DNA of 64,000 bases from Granulicella mallensis MP5ACTX8 (GCF_000178955.2 NC_016631.1:6076001-6140000); one strand, 5' to 3'; positions 52,199 through 61,970 are shown, numbered from the stretch's first letter. Notes: generated by a model from the sequence alone, not told the origin. Made by a program: numbers and translations.

Positions 52199-52882
52199 CT
52201 ACACGCCCTTCTTGCGCGGCTCCCAGATGTATTTGTGAATCTGCAGGCTCAGACGCGCGGGCAGGCCATCGGCCAGCATCCACTCCACCACAAAACGCGG
52301 ATCGAGCGTGGCATTATCCGTCGTACGCAGCTCGCTCGGAGCCTTGCTGAATGCGGGCGAAAGCAGAATGCTGCCGCACGTCGTCTCCAGGGCGTGCGTA
52401 CGGATAAAGTCGCGCGCAAACTCGTAGTCCGCGCGGTTGCTCAGCACGAACTTCACCTCGTCGTGGGGGGTGAGCGCGTCGAGATTCGCCATGTGGAACG
52501 AGTTGGCCGCCGAACCCGCGCCCGGGCACTTTACATCGACGATCTTGTGCACGGCCTTTGGCACATCGGCCAGGGGGCGCTCGCCGCTGGTCTCCATCAT
52601 CAAGGTGTAATTGGCGTCGAGCAGCCGCTGCATCAACGGCAGCAGCTCTTTTTGCTGCAACATCGGCTCACCGCCGGTGAACTCGATCAGAGGGCAGGGC
52701 TGCAGCGCTTCGATCTGCGCGACGATCTCGTCGGTCGTGAAGGGCTTGCCGCCGGTAAAGGTGTACTCGGAGTCGCACCACGCACAGCGCAGATTGCAGC
52801 CGGCCAGACGCACGAAGATACACGGAACGCCCGCGAAAGAGCTCTCGCCCTGGACCGATTTGTAGAGTTCGATGAGATGCAT
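52199..52882 (-). CDS. queE: 7-carboxy-7-deazaguanine synthase
   Basis: A 227-residue radical SAM enzyme. The cluster-binding C-N-L-R-C-A-W-C motif is at residues about 29-36, after S-V-Q-G-E-S-S-F-A-G-V-P. The G-G-E-P-M-L motif binds SAM. It makes CDG from 6-carboxytetrahydropterin in queuosine and deazapurine synthesis. ATG 52882 (MHLIELYKSVQGE) is the family start; the longer frame is not conserved. The upstream neighbour on the same strand is queD, which supplies its substrate. queC and queF are not in the window. Confidence 0.95.
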   Translation of the reverse strand: MHLIELYKSVQGESSFAGVPCIFVRLAGCNLRCAWCDSEYTFTGGKPFTTDEIVAQIEALQPCPLIEFTGGEPMLQQKELLPLMQRLLDANYTLMMETSGERPLADVPKAVHKIVDVKCPGAGSAANSFHMANLDALTPHDEVKFVLSNRADYEFARDFIRTHALETTCGSILLSPAFSKAPSELRTTDNATLDPRFVVEWMLADGLPARLSLQIHKYIWEPRKKGV

Positions 52883-52983
52883 GGGGTTCCTTGGATCACT
52901 TGCCACAGCGGGCCGGAAGCAGATTCCCTTCGGGAATGACAACAGGAAAAGCAAAAGCTAAAGACAACAACGAAAATCTATCG

Positions 52984-53361
52984 CTATTCGTAGTACCGCG
53001 CGAAGCTGGTGTCCGTCTCGTAGACGGTGCAATCCTTCACCCGCACCCGGCCCTGTGCCATGTTGAGGAGCTGGCTGGCAGTCTGCTCGAAGAAATACCG
53101 CGCAAGATTTTCAGCCGACGGGTTGAGCGTCGTAAAGGGCTCGAGGTCGTTGATCATCTGGTGGTCCAGGTACTCGACCGTCGGGCGCAGGACCTGCTTC
53201 AGCAGCTTGAAGTCGAGCAGCATGCCGGCCTCATCGAGCTCCGAGCCGACGAGGGTGACGAACACGCGGTAGTTGTGGCCGTGTGGGTTTTCGCATTTGC
53301 CGTGATAGTTGCGAAGGTAGTGGCCCGAGGAGAACCCGGCCTGTACCGTAACTTCAAACAT
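52984..53361 (-). CDS. queD: 6-carboxy-5,6,7,8-tetrahydropterin synthase
   Basis: A 125-residue T-fold enzyme. Zinc-binding histidines are in F-S-S-G-H-Y-L and N-P-H-G-H-N-Y, and the catalytic Cys in H-G-K-C-E-N-P. L-D-F-K-L-L-K and the Asp/His near Y-L-D-H-Q-M-I complete the site. It converts dihydroneopterin triphosphate to 6-carboxytetrahydropterin. ATG 53361 (MFEVTVQAGF) is preferred; an upstream ATG at 53403 would add 14 unconserved residues. It lies 101 bases upstream of queE. Confidence 0.94.
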   Translation of the reverse strand: MFEVTVQAGFSSGHYLRNYHGKCENPHGHNYRVFVTLVGSELDEAGMLLDFKLLKQVLRPTVEYLDHQMINDLEPFTTLNPSAENLARYFFEQTASQLLNMAQGRVRVKDCTVYETDTSFARYYE

Positions 53362-53408
53362 TATGGGTGCAGCTCCAATCGAGGCGCGATTGAGCGCCAT
53401 CAACCATT

Positions 53409-53657
53409 CTACCGGTGGCGGCGCTTTTGCTGGCGCTGTTCCGCATCACGGCGCTCGGCCTGCTCAATGAGCGACGACAGAATCCCCCCCAGCGCCACAG
53501 CCAGCGCGACTACCAGCAATCCGAGCCCCATGGTGCGCCAGAGCCGGATATCGCCGGGCGAACCGGGCTGTTGCGCGATGTTGGTGAACGACAAAATGCC
53601 GCAGACCAGCGCGAGAACGCCGAGGGTGGCTGCGAGAATGTAGAGGTTGCGTCCCAA
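53409..53657 (-). CDS. Small two-helix membrane protein
   Basis: An 82-residue protein with two hydrophobic helices (I-L-A-A-T-L-G-V-L-A-L-V-C-G-I-L and M-G-L-G-L-L-V-V-A-L-A-V-A-L-G-G-I-L) and a basic, Arg/Gln-rich C-terminus. It starts with TTG after GGAG. It is upstream of queD on the same strand. No family recognised. Confidence 0.6.
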   Translation of the reverse strand: MGRNLYILAATLGVLALVCGILSFTNIAQQPGSPGDIRLWRTMGLGLLVVALAVALGGILSSLIEQAERRDAEQRQQKRRHR

Positions 53658-53748
53658 GTGAATGGCTCCGCTTTTAGTCTAGAGGAAGTGGGGCGCGAGC
53701 TTCGGCACAGATGTCGTCGTTGCTGCGAAAAACAAACGACGAAAAAGG

Positions 53749-55830
53749 CTACAAAGCCTCGAAGAACTTCTCCACCTCGCCGATCTCCTCCGTCCGCCGA
53801 TACGGCGGCAGCGAGTCGAGAAAGGTCGCGCCATAGCGCGTCGTGCGGATGCGCGGATCAAGCAGCATCAGCACCCCGCGGTCCGACAGCGAACGAATCA
53901 GCCGTCCAAAACCCTGCTTAAGCGCGATAACCGCCTGCGGAACCTGCAGGTCGTTGAAAGCATTGCCGCCGGCAGCGGTGATCGCATCCGTGCGAGCCTT
54001 CATGATCGGGTCGGTGGGCACGGCGAACGGCAGCTTGTCGATGATGACGCAGCTCAACTGCTCGCCCTGCACATCGATGCCCTGCCAGAACGACGACGTA
54101 CCGAAGAGCACGGCGTTCGGCGTCTCGCGAAACTGCTGCAGCAACACGTGGCGCGGCGCGCTGCCCTGCATCAGCAGCGGGTAGGGCAGTTGCGCCAGCA
54201 GGCGCTCGTGCATCTCGCGCATCTGCGCGTAGCTGGTGAAGAGGCAGAAGGCGCGGCCGCGCGAGATCTCCAGCACGCGGCGGGTCTTCTCCGTGGCCTG
54301 TGCGATGAAGTCCGCATGGCGCGGATCGGGCATCGTCGGCGGAAGGTAGAGAAGCGCCTGCTTCGCGTAGTCGAAGTGCGAGGGCACGACAAGCTCTTTG
54401 GGAAAGGGAATGCCGAGGCGTTTTTTGAGATGCGCGAAGCTCGGCACGCCGTCTGCCCCGGCAACCGTGAGCGTCGCCGAAGTAAGAATGACGCTCGGAT
54501 AGTGCGTAAAAAGCGTCTCGGCCAGCAGCGTGGAGACGTCGATCGGCGTGGCCTGGAGATGCGTGCTGAAGGCCTGCGGAGGCGGTGCCTGCGAGGGCTC
54601 GACGAGGCGTGCATTGCGAGCAGCATTACGCAGGCCGCTGGTGGCGCGGCGCTCGATCCAGAAGACTGTGTTCGGATCTTCAGACTCGAGCAGAAATTTC
54701 ATATGGTGGCGGATGTCCGCCGCACGCTTGCGCAGACCCGCGGCCTCTTCTACCTCGCGCAAACGTTCCAGTTCGCCTTCAAGCCGCTGCAGCGCGTTCG
54801 ACGCGCCAAGATAGGCATCGCCGCGCGACTCCAGAAAGTCTGCCCGGTCGATAAACTCCAGCCGCCCCAGGTGCGACGGCCCCGCAGGCAGCGAGCCGAA
54901 GAAGAGCTTCGACCGTTCGCGGATGGTCTGTGTCGCGCTTTCGATCGCGCTCGTACTCACGCCCTTGGCGCGCAGCATCGACTCCGTATCGCGAGCCAGC
55001 TCGTCAAAACGCGCATTTGACAGAGCGATGCCAAAGTACTGCGAGGCTACGTCTTCCAGCTCATGCGCCTCGTCGAAGATCACCGCCGCGGCCTCGGGCA
55101 GAATCCCCGCGTCCGGCGCGCCCGCGGCCTGCTGCTTGATGCTGAGGTCGGCGAAGAAGAGATGGTGATTGACGATGACGATGTCCGACTCCAGCGCCTT
55201 GCGCCGCATGCCGGTGACGAAGCACGGCTCCCAGTTGGGGCACGACTGCCCGAGGCAGACCTCGCTACGCGCGTCGAGCTTGTGCCACAGTGGCGACTGC
55301 TCGGGCAGCGCGTCGATCTCGGAGCGGTCACCGGTCTCGGTGGTGCGCTCCCACTTCAGGATGTGGTGGAACTGGTCGATCTCCTCCAGCCCGCTGAGGA
55401 TGGGATTGTCGCGCAACGCGTAGAGCTTCTGCTTGCAGAGGTAGTTCGCGCGGCCCTTCATGTAGCAGACCTTCAGCGGCCCGAGCAGCGATTCGAGGAA
55501 CGGGATGTCCTTGAAGTAGAGCTGTTCCTGGAGGTTCTTCGTTCCGGTCGAGATGATGATGCGCTGCTTCTGCTCGCGGGCCCGCCGCAACGCGGGCAGC
55601 AGGTAGGCGAGCGTCTTGCCGGTACCCGTGCCGGCCTCGGCGATGAGGTGTCGACGGTCGGCAAAGCACTGCTCGATGGTCTTCGCCATCAGGTACTGGC
55701 CGGGGCGATGCTCGAAGGCAAGCGAAGATTTCGCCAGCAATCCGCCGGGATGGAAGAAGTCATACAGCGATGGAAGCTTCTGCTCCGGCAGAGCTTCGTG
55801 CATCGCGGGAAGTGGAGTGGCGGAGGGCAT
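53749..55830 (-). CDS. DinG/XPD-type ATP-dependent DNA helicase
   Basis: A 693-residue superfamily 2 helicase with an iron-sulfur cluster. Walker A is E-A-G-T-G-T-G-K-T, motif II is D-E-A-H in V-I-F-D-E-A-H-E-L, and motif VI is Q-G-F-G-R-L-I-R-S. The four cluster Cys are plausible in C-Y-M-K-G-R-A-N-Y-L-C and C-L-G-Q-S-C-P-N-W-E-P-C. The layout and C-terminal A-V-L-F-G-T-S-S-F-W-Q-G-I-D-V match DinG/YoaA helicases in DNA repair. Start ATG 55830. It stands alone. Confidence 0.93.
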   Translation of the reverse strand: MPSATPLPAMHEALPEQKLPSLYDFFHPGGLLAKSSLAFEHRPGQYLMAKTIEQCFADRRHLIAEAGTGTGKTLAYLLPALRRAREQKQRIIISTGTKNLQEQLYFKDIPFLESLLGPLKVCYMKGRANYLCKQKLYALRDNPILSGLEEIDQFHHILKWERTTETGDRSEIDALPEQSPLWHKLDARSEVCLGQSCPNWEPCFVTGMRRKALESDIVIVNHHLFFADLSIKQQAAGAPDAGILPEAAAVIFDEAHELEDVASQYFGIALSNARFDELARDTESMLRAKGVSTSAIESATQTIRERSKLFFGSLPAGPSHLGRLEFIDRADFLESRGDAYLGASNALQRLEGELERLREVEEAAGLRKRAADIRHHMKFLLESEDPNTVFWIERRATSGLRNAARNARLVEPSQAPPPQAFSTHLQATPIDVSTLLAETLFTHYPSVILTSATLTVAGADGVPSFAHLKKRLGIPFPKELVVPSHFDYAKQALLYLPPTMPDPRHADFIAQATEKTRRVLEISRGRAFCLFTSYAQMREMHERLLAQLPYPLLMQGSAPRHVLLQQFRETPNAVLFGTSSFWQGIDVQGEQLSCVIIDKLPFAVPTDPIMKARTDAITAAGGNAFNDLQVPQAVIALKQGFGRLIRSLSDRGVLMLLDPRIRTTRYGATFLDSLPPYRRTEEIGEVEKFFEAL

Positions 55831-55944
55831 CGACTACGTTGATGATAATCGCCGTTTCTTCGCCATGCTTCCGAGACCCCCAAAAGATGAATTCCAAAGC
55901 CTTCACAAGGCTTGACCAAGCAGGGTTGCCTTTGCTTTGCAGTT

Positions 55945-56136
55945 GCCTTTCTGGTTGTCATTCCGAGCGTAGCGAGAAACCTGCTGTCTCCCGTTTTTTG
56001 CCAGTACTACTACAAGGGTTATGCGTCGTTCGTTCAAACCGATCCACCGTTTTAGCTCACATACTTCCAGGTGATACGAACGAAGAGCGGGAGACAGCAG
56101 GTTTCTCGCTACGCTCGGAATGACAACCAGAAAGGC
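55945..56136. repeat. Long inverted-repeat element, family B copy 2, with 49-base perfect arms
   Basis: Positions 55945-55993 and 56088-56136 are exact inverse copies over 49 bases, with a 94-base loop. The arms contain GTTGTCATTCCGAGCG, AGCGAGAAACCTGCTG and TCTCCCG. It sits in the 500-base gap between the dinG-type helicase and the TonB-dependent receptor. The remainder of that gap shows no gene. Confidence 0.92.
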
Positions 56137-56331
56137 AGGAACAAAGACAACGACAGCAGCAATGGCAACATTGATTATCCACAGGAACCTGCGATCGAAC
56201 GTCACCTTTCGGATTCACATTCGGCCCAGGGAACTTTAAGAAGCCTTCCAGCGTAGAGACCCAGATACACTGCAGGTCTTCGGCCGTGCTGCGTCCGCCG
56301 CACGGCACGTTGCCGCAGGTGATGGGGTCAC

Positions 56332-59070
56332 ATGAAAAAATTATTTTTCGCCGCGAGCTTTGCGGCGCTTGCGTTCTCGCACGCCTTTGCGGAAACGGTC
56401 TGCCACGGAACGACTCTCACCGGTATCGTGCGCGACAGCACGCTTGCGCTCATTCCCGGCGCGATGATTACTCTGGATGGCAACCAGAATGCTGAGAGCG
56501 GCTCCGACGGCAGCTTTCGCTTTACCTGTATCGGCGATGGTTCGCATCGTCTATCCGTAAACGTTGAAGGCTTTGAGAAGCGTGACCTCACGCTCACCAC
56601 CCCCCACGGGGGGCAGGTGGATTTCGTGTTGAAACCGGAAGCCGTTGAGAGCGAGGTCGATGTAAGCGCAGACGGCGGGCCCAGTGTCAGCGTTACGTCC
56701 GCCGGCCCTTCACAGACCCTCTCCGGCAAACGCCTGCAGTCCCTCGCCGACGACCCCGACGATCTTCTGCGCGAGTTGCAGCAGATGGCCGCGGCCGGCG
56801 GCGGCAGCCCGGGCAACTCCACCATCAGCATCGACGGCTTCCAGGGCGGCGGCGACGGCAATACCACCCTTCCGCCCAAGAGTTCCATTGCCTACATCAA
56901 GGTCAACCCCGACCTCTTCTCCGCCGAGTATCGCTCGCCGCCGTTTGGCGGCGGCCACATCGAGGTCTACACCAAGCCCGGCCTGAGCGCTTATCACGGG
57001 GCGCTCTTCGCCACCAACGGAAGCCCCTGGATGAACGCCCGCGATCCGTTTTCTACCAGTAAGGCTTCTCTCGGTAAACAGCGCTATGGCTTCGAGTTCA
57101 CCGGCCCCATCTTCAGGAAGGGTAGCGACTTCAGCATGACGCTCGAACATCGCAGCATCGACAACTTCGCCGTTGTGAATGCCGTCACCATCGATGGCGC
57201 AGGCAATCAGTCCAGCATCGTTCAGAACGTTGCCGCACCGCAGCGCCTCTGGGTCGGCACCGCGCGCACGGACTGGCAGCTTGGGCCCAAAAACACCTTC
57301 ATTGCCACCTTCAACTCCTATTTGAACCATCTCGAGAACGTCGGCGTCGGAGGCGCCTCGCTCGCCGAGACCGGCTATGACCAGGAGAAGTACGACCATA
57401 CCCTGCGCTTCACCGACGTCACCACCATCTCCCCTAAACTCATGCACGAGGCGCGCCTGGGTATCGAGTGGGATGGCAATAACGACGCCCCGAACTCTAC
57501 CGCTCCGCAGGTGCAGGTAGCCGGCGCCTTCACCGGAGGAGGCTCAACCGCCGGTCCGGTACGCGATCACGAACTGGATATCGAAGGCGACGACGACGTC
57601 ATCCTCACCACCACCAATCACCTGATGAAGTTCGGCTTCCAGGCCGAGATCCTCGACGAACATCTGCGCCTCACCACGAACTTCAATGGAACCTACACCT
57701 TCGGCGGCGGCACTGTTCCGGGCCAGGCCGTAGCGCTCACCGGCCTCCAGCAATACTCACTGGCGTTGAGCGGTCAGCCCAACGGCTCGCCCACCGACTA
57801 CTCCAATGTGGCCGGCAACCCCGAGGTCGATCTCGTCCAGACCCGCTTTGCCCCCTTCTTCCAGGACGACTGGAAGGTCCGCCCCAACCTGCATATCGCT
57901 TACGGCGTACGCTACTACACCCAGACCGACCCTAAGGTGGTCGATAGCCTCACGCCGCGTCTCGGCGTCGCGTGGTCTCCGGACAAGAAGTCCACCTGGA
58001 CTCTGCACAGCCACGCCGGTCTCTTCGCCGACCGTTTCTTCGCCCATACCTATGCCGAGATTCTGCGCATGGACGGCGTCCAGCGCGTCACCAGCACGAT
58101 CTACAACCCCACCTGCACCGGCATCTTCAACCCGGCGACGTGCAATCCCTTCAATGGCGCCACGCCCATCCATTCCATCCGCACCGTCGCTCCCAGCTTC
58201 CCCAATACCTTCTACAGCATTGAGAACATCGGCTTCACGCATACGCTGCCCCACGGCTGGAACCTCTCCGGCGACTATCACATAGCGCAGATATGGCACG
58301 CTACGCGCTCGGAGAACATCAACTCTCCGCTGAACAACTCACCCACCGGACCACGCCCCGGCGCAGCCAATCTGAATGTGCTGCAGATGCAGGGCACCGG
58401 CCGCGGCTACGGCAACGTCGAGTTTGCCGGACTGGAGCAACATTCACTCAAGCATGTGCAGCTCTTCATGGGCGCAGTCCGCGTGCAGATCATCGACGAC
58501 AACGATGGCAACTCAAACAATGGAAACAGCGAATTTTCCACCCCGCAGACCACTGGCTCCAACGCCGGAGAGTACGCCCGTTCCACAGGGAACGGCCTGT
58601 GGAACGTCTTTGGCAACGCCACATTCTCGTTGCCGGAGAAGATCCAACTCAGCGGCAACTTCAATGCCTCCGGCGACGCACCCTACAACATCACCACCGG
58701 CTTCGACAACAACGGCGACGGCAACTTCAACGACCGTCCACAGTACGCCGCTCCGGGAACGCCGGGTGCCATCTCTACCCCTTATGGCCTGTTGGTGGCC
58801 TCGGGAGGCAAGGGCGTCTTCCCGCGCAACAAGGGCACGATGCCCTGGACGTTCTATCTCGATTCGAACCTGGAGCGCACCTTTACACTGACGCACAACC
58901 CGAAGGCAGAACATCAGCAGACCCTGCAGGTGAACATCCGATCGTCCAACCTGCTGAACCATACCAACGTGACGCAGGTGGGTGGAGTGCTGGGCTCCCC
59001 GCAATTCGGAGTGCCCTATGCAGCCGACAATGGCCGCCGCGTTGAAGGTGGAGTGCGGTATAGCTTTTGA
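56332..59070 (+). CDS. TonB-dependent receptor with carboxypeptidase-regulatory-like N-terminus (acidobacterial type)
   Basis: A 912-residue outer-membrane protein. Signal peptide (A-A-L-A-F-S-H-A-F-A), a CarboxypepD-reg-like domain (about 28-105: L-T-G-I-V-R-D-S-T-L-A-L-I-P-G-A-M-I-T, then D-G-S-F-R-F), a plug (about 120-235) and a beta barrel. The C-terminal Y-S-F ends in the Phe expected for outer-membrane assembly. This layout is abundant in Acidobacteria, where it is thought to take up plant polymer fragments. No TonB box is plain, and no SusD partner is adjacent. Confidence 0.88.
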   Translation: MKKLFFAASFAALAFSHAFAETVCHGTTLTGIVRDSTLALIPGAMITLDGNQNAESGSDGSFRFTCIGDGSHRLSVNVEGFEKRDLTLTTPHGGQVDFVLKPEAVESEVDVSADGGPSVSVTSAGPSQTLSGKRLQSLADDPDDLLRELQQMAAAGGGSPGNSTISIDGFQGGGDGNTTLPPKSSIAYIKVNPDLFSAEYRSPPFGGGHIEVYTKPGLSAYHGALFATNGSPWMNARDPFSTSKASLGKQRYGFEFTGPIFRKGSDFSMTLEHRSIDNFAVVNAVTIDGAGNQSSIVQNVAAPQRLWVGTARTDWQLGPKNTFIATFNSYLNHLENVGVGGASLAETGYDQEKYDHTLRFTDVTTISPKLMHEARLGIEWDGNNDAPNSTAPQVQVAGAFTGGGSTAGPVRDHELDIEGDDDVILTTTNHLMKFGFQAEILDEHLRLTTNFNGTYTFGGGTVPGQAVALTGLQQYSLALSGQPNGSPTDYSNVAGNPEVDLVQTRFAPFFQDDWKVRPNLHIAYGVRYYTQTDPKVVDSLTPRLGVAWSPDKKSTWTLHSHAGLFADRFFAHTYAEILRMDGVQRVTSTIYNPTCTGIFNPATCNPFNGATPIHSIRTVAPSFPNTFYSIENIGFTHTLPHGWNLSGDYHIAQIWHATRSENINSPLNNSPTGPRPGAANLNVLQMQGTGRGYGNVEFAGLEQHSLKHVQLFMGAVRVQIIDDNDGNSNNGNSEFSTPQTTGSNAGEYARSTGNGLWNVFGNATFSLPEKIQLSGNFNASGDAPYNITTGFDNNGDGNFNDRPQYAAPGTPGAISTPYGLLVASGGKGVFPRNKGTMPWTFYLDSNLERTFTLTHNPKAEHQQTLQVNIRSSNLLNHTNVTQVGGVLGSPQFGVPYAADNGRRVEGGVRYSF

Positions 59071-59121
59071 CGCACCTATGTGTTTGGATAGTGCGCTCAG
59101 GGTTATGGCGTGTGAAGTACC

Positions 59122-59461
59122 ACGGGTACAAGCCCCGAAGGGGCGGCATATCCCAGCCCAGGGTGGAGGCATCCGTAGCGAGCGTTTTTTGCTCGCTGCG
59201 GTGCCGGAACCCTGGGTCAAGTCATAAAGGAAGTTGAGCCCTGAAGGGGCGACCTATCGTGGCTCCACAACACAATAGGTCGCCCCTTCAGGGCTCTACC
59301 TTCTTCTGGGAGCCATAACCCAGGGCTCCGGCGACCCGGCGAGCAAAAGCGCTCGCCAGCCGCCTCCACCCTTGACGCAGAGCGCGATGCGAATGCTTGT
59401 GGGGCGCTTTGCGTCACCACCCTGGGCTGGGATATACCGCCCCTTCGGGGCTTGTACCCGT
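59122..59461. repeat. Nested inverted-repeat cluster with GCCCCGAAGGGGC cores
   Basis: An outer pair of 45-base arms (59122-59166 and 59417-59461, one mismatch) contains AGCCCCGAAGGGGCGG. An inner pair of 21-base arms (59237-59257 and 59275-59295, perfect) contains AGCCCTGAAGGGGCG. The 340-base block fills the gap between the TonB-dependent receptor and der. Similar half-elements are at 61575-61630. Confidence 0.85.
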
Positions 59462-59643
59462 GACTGTCTGGAACTCTGCGCTTCATTGCATCGATGTCGT
59501 CGTCCGTTATTAGAAAACGGGTGACAACTCCCCTCCTGCATGAAGACAGACCGCTGAATCCCCGCCATAAAAACGCCATGAACGCAGAGGATGCGTATCG
59601 TTCTTATAATGAAGGATGCGCTGTGGCGCGGAGGACAGGCACC

Positions 59644-61539
59644 ATGGCACCGAAACGCGAACAGAAAAAAAGATTAGGCAAGAAGCACCGGCAGGCGAGC
59701 ACTCGGCCGAAGCTGGGCAAGACCGCTCCCAGGGCGACGGCGACAACCGGCGCGGTTTCGCCGAAGAAGCGCAAGGAGATTGCGGCGAAGAAGGCCGCAG
59801 CCACCAAGGCCGCGAAGACGCCGACTCGCAGTCCGGAAAAAGAACGGCACGTCGTTATCAGCCCTCGCGACGCCAGTGGCGAGCAGCGTGGCCACGCGAG
59901 CGAGAGGCAGGCACCCCCACGCGTTCGTGCGATCAAGAAGCCGCTCGATCCCGATGCCGCGGAAAAGCGCGAATGGCGTGAGGCCGAAGCCCTGGCGACG
60001 GAGCTTACGCTCGTTGCCGACAGGCATCATGAGCCCACCCGGCTGCCGTTGGTTGCGATCTGCGGCCGGCCCAACGTCGGCAAGTCGACGCTCTTCAACC
60101 GCCTCACCCAGACGCGGCGCTCCATCGTCGGCGACGAGCCGGGCATTACGCGCGACCGCATCTACGGCGAGGTCGAGTGGGCTGGGCGCGATGTGCGCCT
60201 CGTCGACACCGGCGGCGTCATCCCCGACGACGAAGCGCTCATTCCCGCCGAGATCTTCCGCCAGGCCAAGGTCGGCCTCGAAGAAGCGGACGTGATCATC
60301 ATGGTCGTCGACGGACGCACGGAACTGGCCGCGCCCGACATCGAACTGGCCCGTCTTCTGCTGCGCGGCGGCAAGCCGATCTTCCTGGCCGTCAACAAGA
60401 TGGATACCCCAGAACTGGAGGCCGGCGCGGAGAACTTTCGCCGCCTGGGCTTCAGGAACGTGCTGCCCATCTCCGCCGAACATGCCGCAGGCATCGGCGA
60501 TCTACTCGACGAGGTATGGGCGGCGCTGCCGCCGGAGTTCGTCGCGGAAGAGCCCGAAGAGGCGATGGAAGGCTTCGAAGAAGAGTTCGAAGAGGACATG
60601 GACGGCGGCGGCGATCCTCTGCCCGGCGCACAGGACGCTCCTGACGAAGAGTCCAAACCGGGCCGCAGATTGCGTTCGCACGGCGAACACATCTCCCGCG
60701 AGACGAAGATAGCCATCATCGGTCGCCCGAACGTCGGCAAGAGCACGCTGTTGAACGCGCTCACCGGATCGGACCGCGCCATTGTCTCGCCTATCGCCGG
60801 AACGACGCGCGATGCCGTGGACGAGGTAGTCACACGAGAAGGCCATGACTTCCGCTTCATCGACACCGCAGGCATCCGGCGCAAGGGCAAGACAAAGCTG
60901 CTCGCTGAAAAGCTCAGCGTCATCATGAGCCGCAAGCATCTCGAGGCCGCCGACGTGGCGCTGCTGGTGATCGACGCCGCCGAAGGCGTTGCCGCTGCCG
61001 ACGCGAACATCGGAGGCTATGCGCATGAGAGCGGACGCAGCGTCATCATCATCGTGAACAAGTGGGATCTGATGACCGAGGTCGGCCCCGACGGCAAGCG
61101 GCTGCTCGACGGCAAACCACCCGCGGACCAGAAGGTCTACGAACAGCAGGTGCGGGACTCGCTGAAGTATCTCGACTACGCACCGTTATTGTTCGTCTCG
61201 GCCTCGGAATCCCAGGGCATCGAGCAGGTCTTCAAGAAGGTAGAACTGGTAGCTCGCGAACGCCGCAAGCGCGTCTCGACCGGATCGATGAACCGCTTCC
61301 TGGACAAGATCGACTTCCAGCGGGCGTCGGTTCCCATGGCAAAGCGCGTCAGGATCTATTACATGACGCAGGCCGCGGTGGCACCGCCCACATTCGTGCT
61401 CTTCACCGATCGAGATGTGAAGCTGCACTTCAGCTACGAGCGCTTCCTCGCCAACGAGATTCGCGACACCTTCAAGTTCATCGGGTCGCCGATCTGGTTC
61501 AAAGTGAAGGCGAGGAATAAGAAGAAAAAAGAAGAGTAG
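59644..61539 (+). CDS. der: Der/EngA-type ribosome-assembly GTPase with basic N-terminal extension
   Basis: About 631 residues: a tandem GTPase acting in 50S ribosome assembly. The first G domain (G-R-P-N-V-G-K-S at residue 141) and the second (residue 360) are followed by the C-terminal KH domain. The N-terminal 120 residues are Lys/Ala-rich, absent from ordinary Der (about 440-490 residues). A strongly acidic linker (about 298-340) separates the G domains. I chose ATG 59644 because GGAGG lies nine bases upstream; a TATAAT at 59605-59610 may be the -10 box. Longer in-frame starts at 59494 and 59578 exist. Confidence 0.9.
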   Translation: MAPKREQKKRLGKKHRQASTRPKLGKTAPRATATTGAVSPKKRKEIAAKKAAATKAAKTPTRSPEKERHVVISPRDASGEQRGHASERQAPPRVRAIKKPLDPDAAEKREWREAEALATELTLVADRHHEPTRLPLVAICGRPNVGKSTLFNRLTQTRRSIVGDEPGITRDRIYGEVEWAGRDVRLVDTGGVIPDDEALIPAEIFRQAKVGLEEADVIIMVVDGRTELAAPDIELARLLLRGGKPIFLAVNKMDTPELEAGAENFRRLGFRNVLPISAEHAAGIGDLLDEVWAALPPEFVAEEPEEAMEGFEEEFEEDMDGGGDPLPGAQDAPDEESKPGRRLRSHGEHISRETKIAIIGRPNVGKSTLLNALTGSDRAIVSPIAGTTRDAVDEVVTREGHDFRFIDTAGIRRKGKTKLLAEKLSVIMSRKHLEAADVALLVIDAAEGVAAADANIGGYAHESGRSVIIIVNKWDLMTEVGPDGKRLLDGKPPADQKVYEQQVRDSLKYLDYAPLLFVSASESQGIEQVFKKVELVARERRKRVSTGSMNRFLDKIDFQRASVPMAKRVRIYYMTQAAVAPPTFVLFTDRDVKLHFSYERFLANEIRDTFKFIGSPIWFKVKARNKKKKEE

Positions 61540-61602
61540 CGATTACATACCCAAACTCCAAAGGCGACATGGTTTCAGCCCCGAAGCGGCGATATATCCC
61601 AG

Positions 61603-61705
61603 CCTGGGGCGCGAGCCCCAGGTACTAGGTCCACAACGAAACCGAGGGTTGAAAGCTCGATATATCTCGCTAATGCAGACGAGATATATCGGGCTTTCAA
61701 CCCTC
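61603..61705. terminator. Hairpins after der
   Basis: CCTGGGGC (61603-61610) pairs with GCCCCAGG (61615-61622) around GCGA. A larger pair of 26-base arms at 61644-61669 and 61680-61705 (one mismatch) contains CGATATATC and its inverse. The larger hairpin is 100 bases past the der stop and may end transcription in both directions. Confidence 0.6.
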
Positions 61706-61743
61706 AATGATTTGGAAACTGCGATTGCTTCTTGCACGCATTA

Positions 61744-61906
61744 CCCAAAACTTGTCATCTCGACCCGAGCGATAGCTTTATCGTCATGCGAAGTGGAGAG
61801 ACCTGCAGTTTGCTCGCACTAGCAATATTGCCTGTGCGAGCAAACTGCAGGTCTCTCCACTTCGGCGGCAAAAGCGCCGCCTTCGGTCGAGATGACAAAT
61901 TTGGGG
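61744..61906. repeat. Long inverted-repeat element, family A copy 3
   Basis: CTTGTCATCTCGACC near the left end is inverted (GGTCGAGATGACAA) at the right. Inner arms carry GTGGAGAGACCTGCAG and its inverse, as in copies 1 and 2, with one base inserted in the left arm. It lies in the gap between der and the convergent oxidoreductase gene. Confidence 0.85.
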
Positions 61907-61970
61907 TAGGTCTATCGAACGAAGATCATTCCTCGATTACAGCCTATCCCCTGACATTCCTTCAGGCAGC

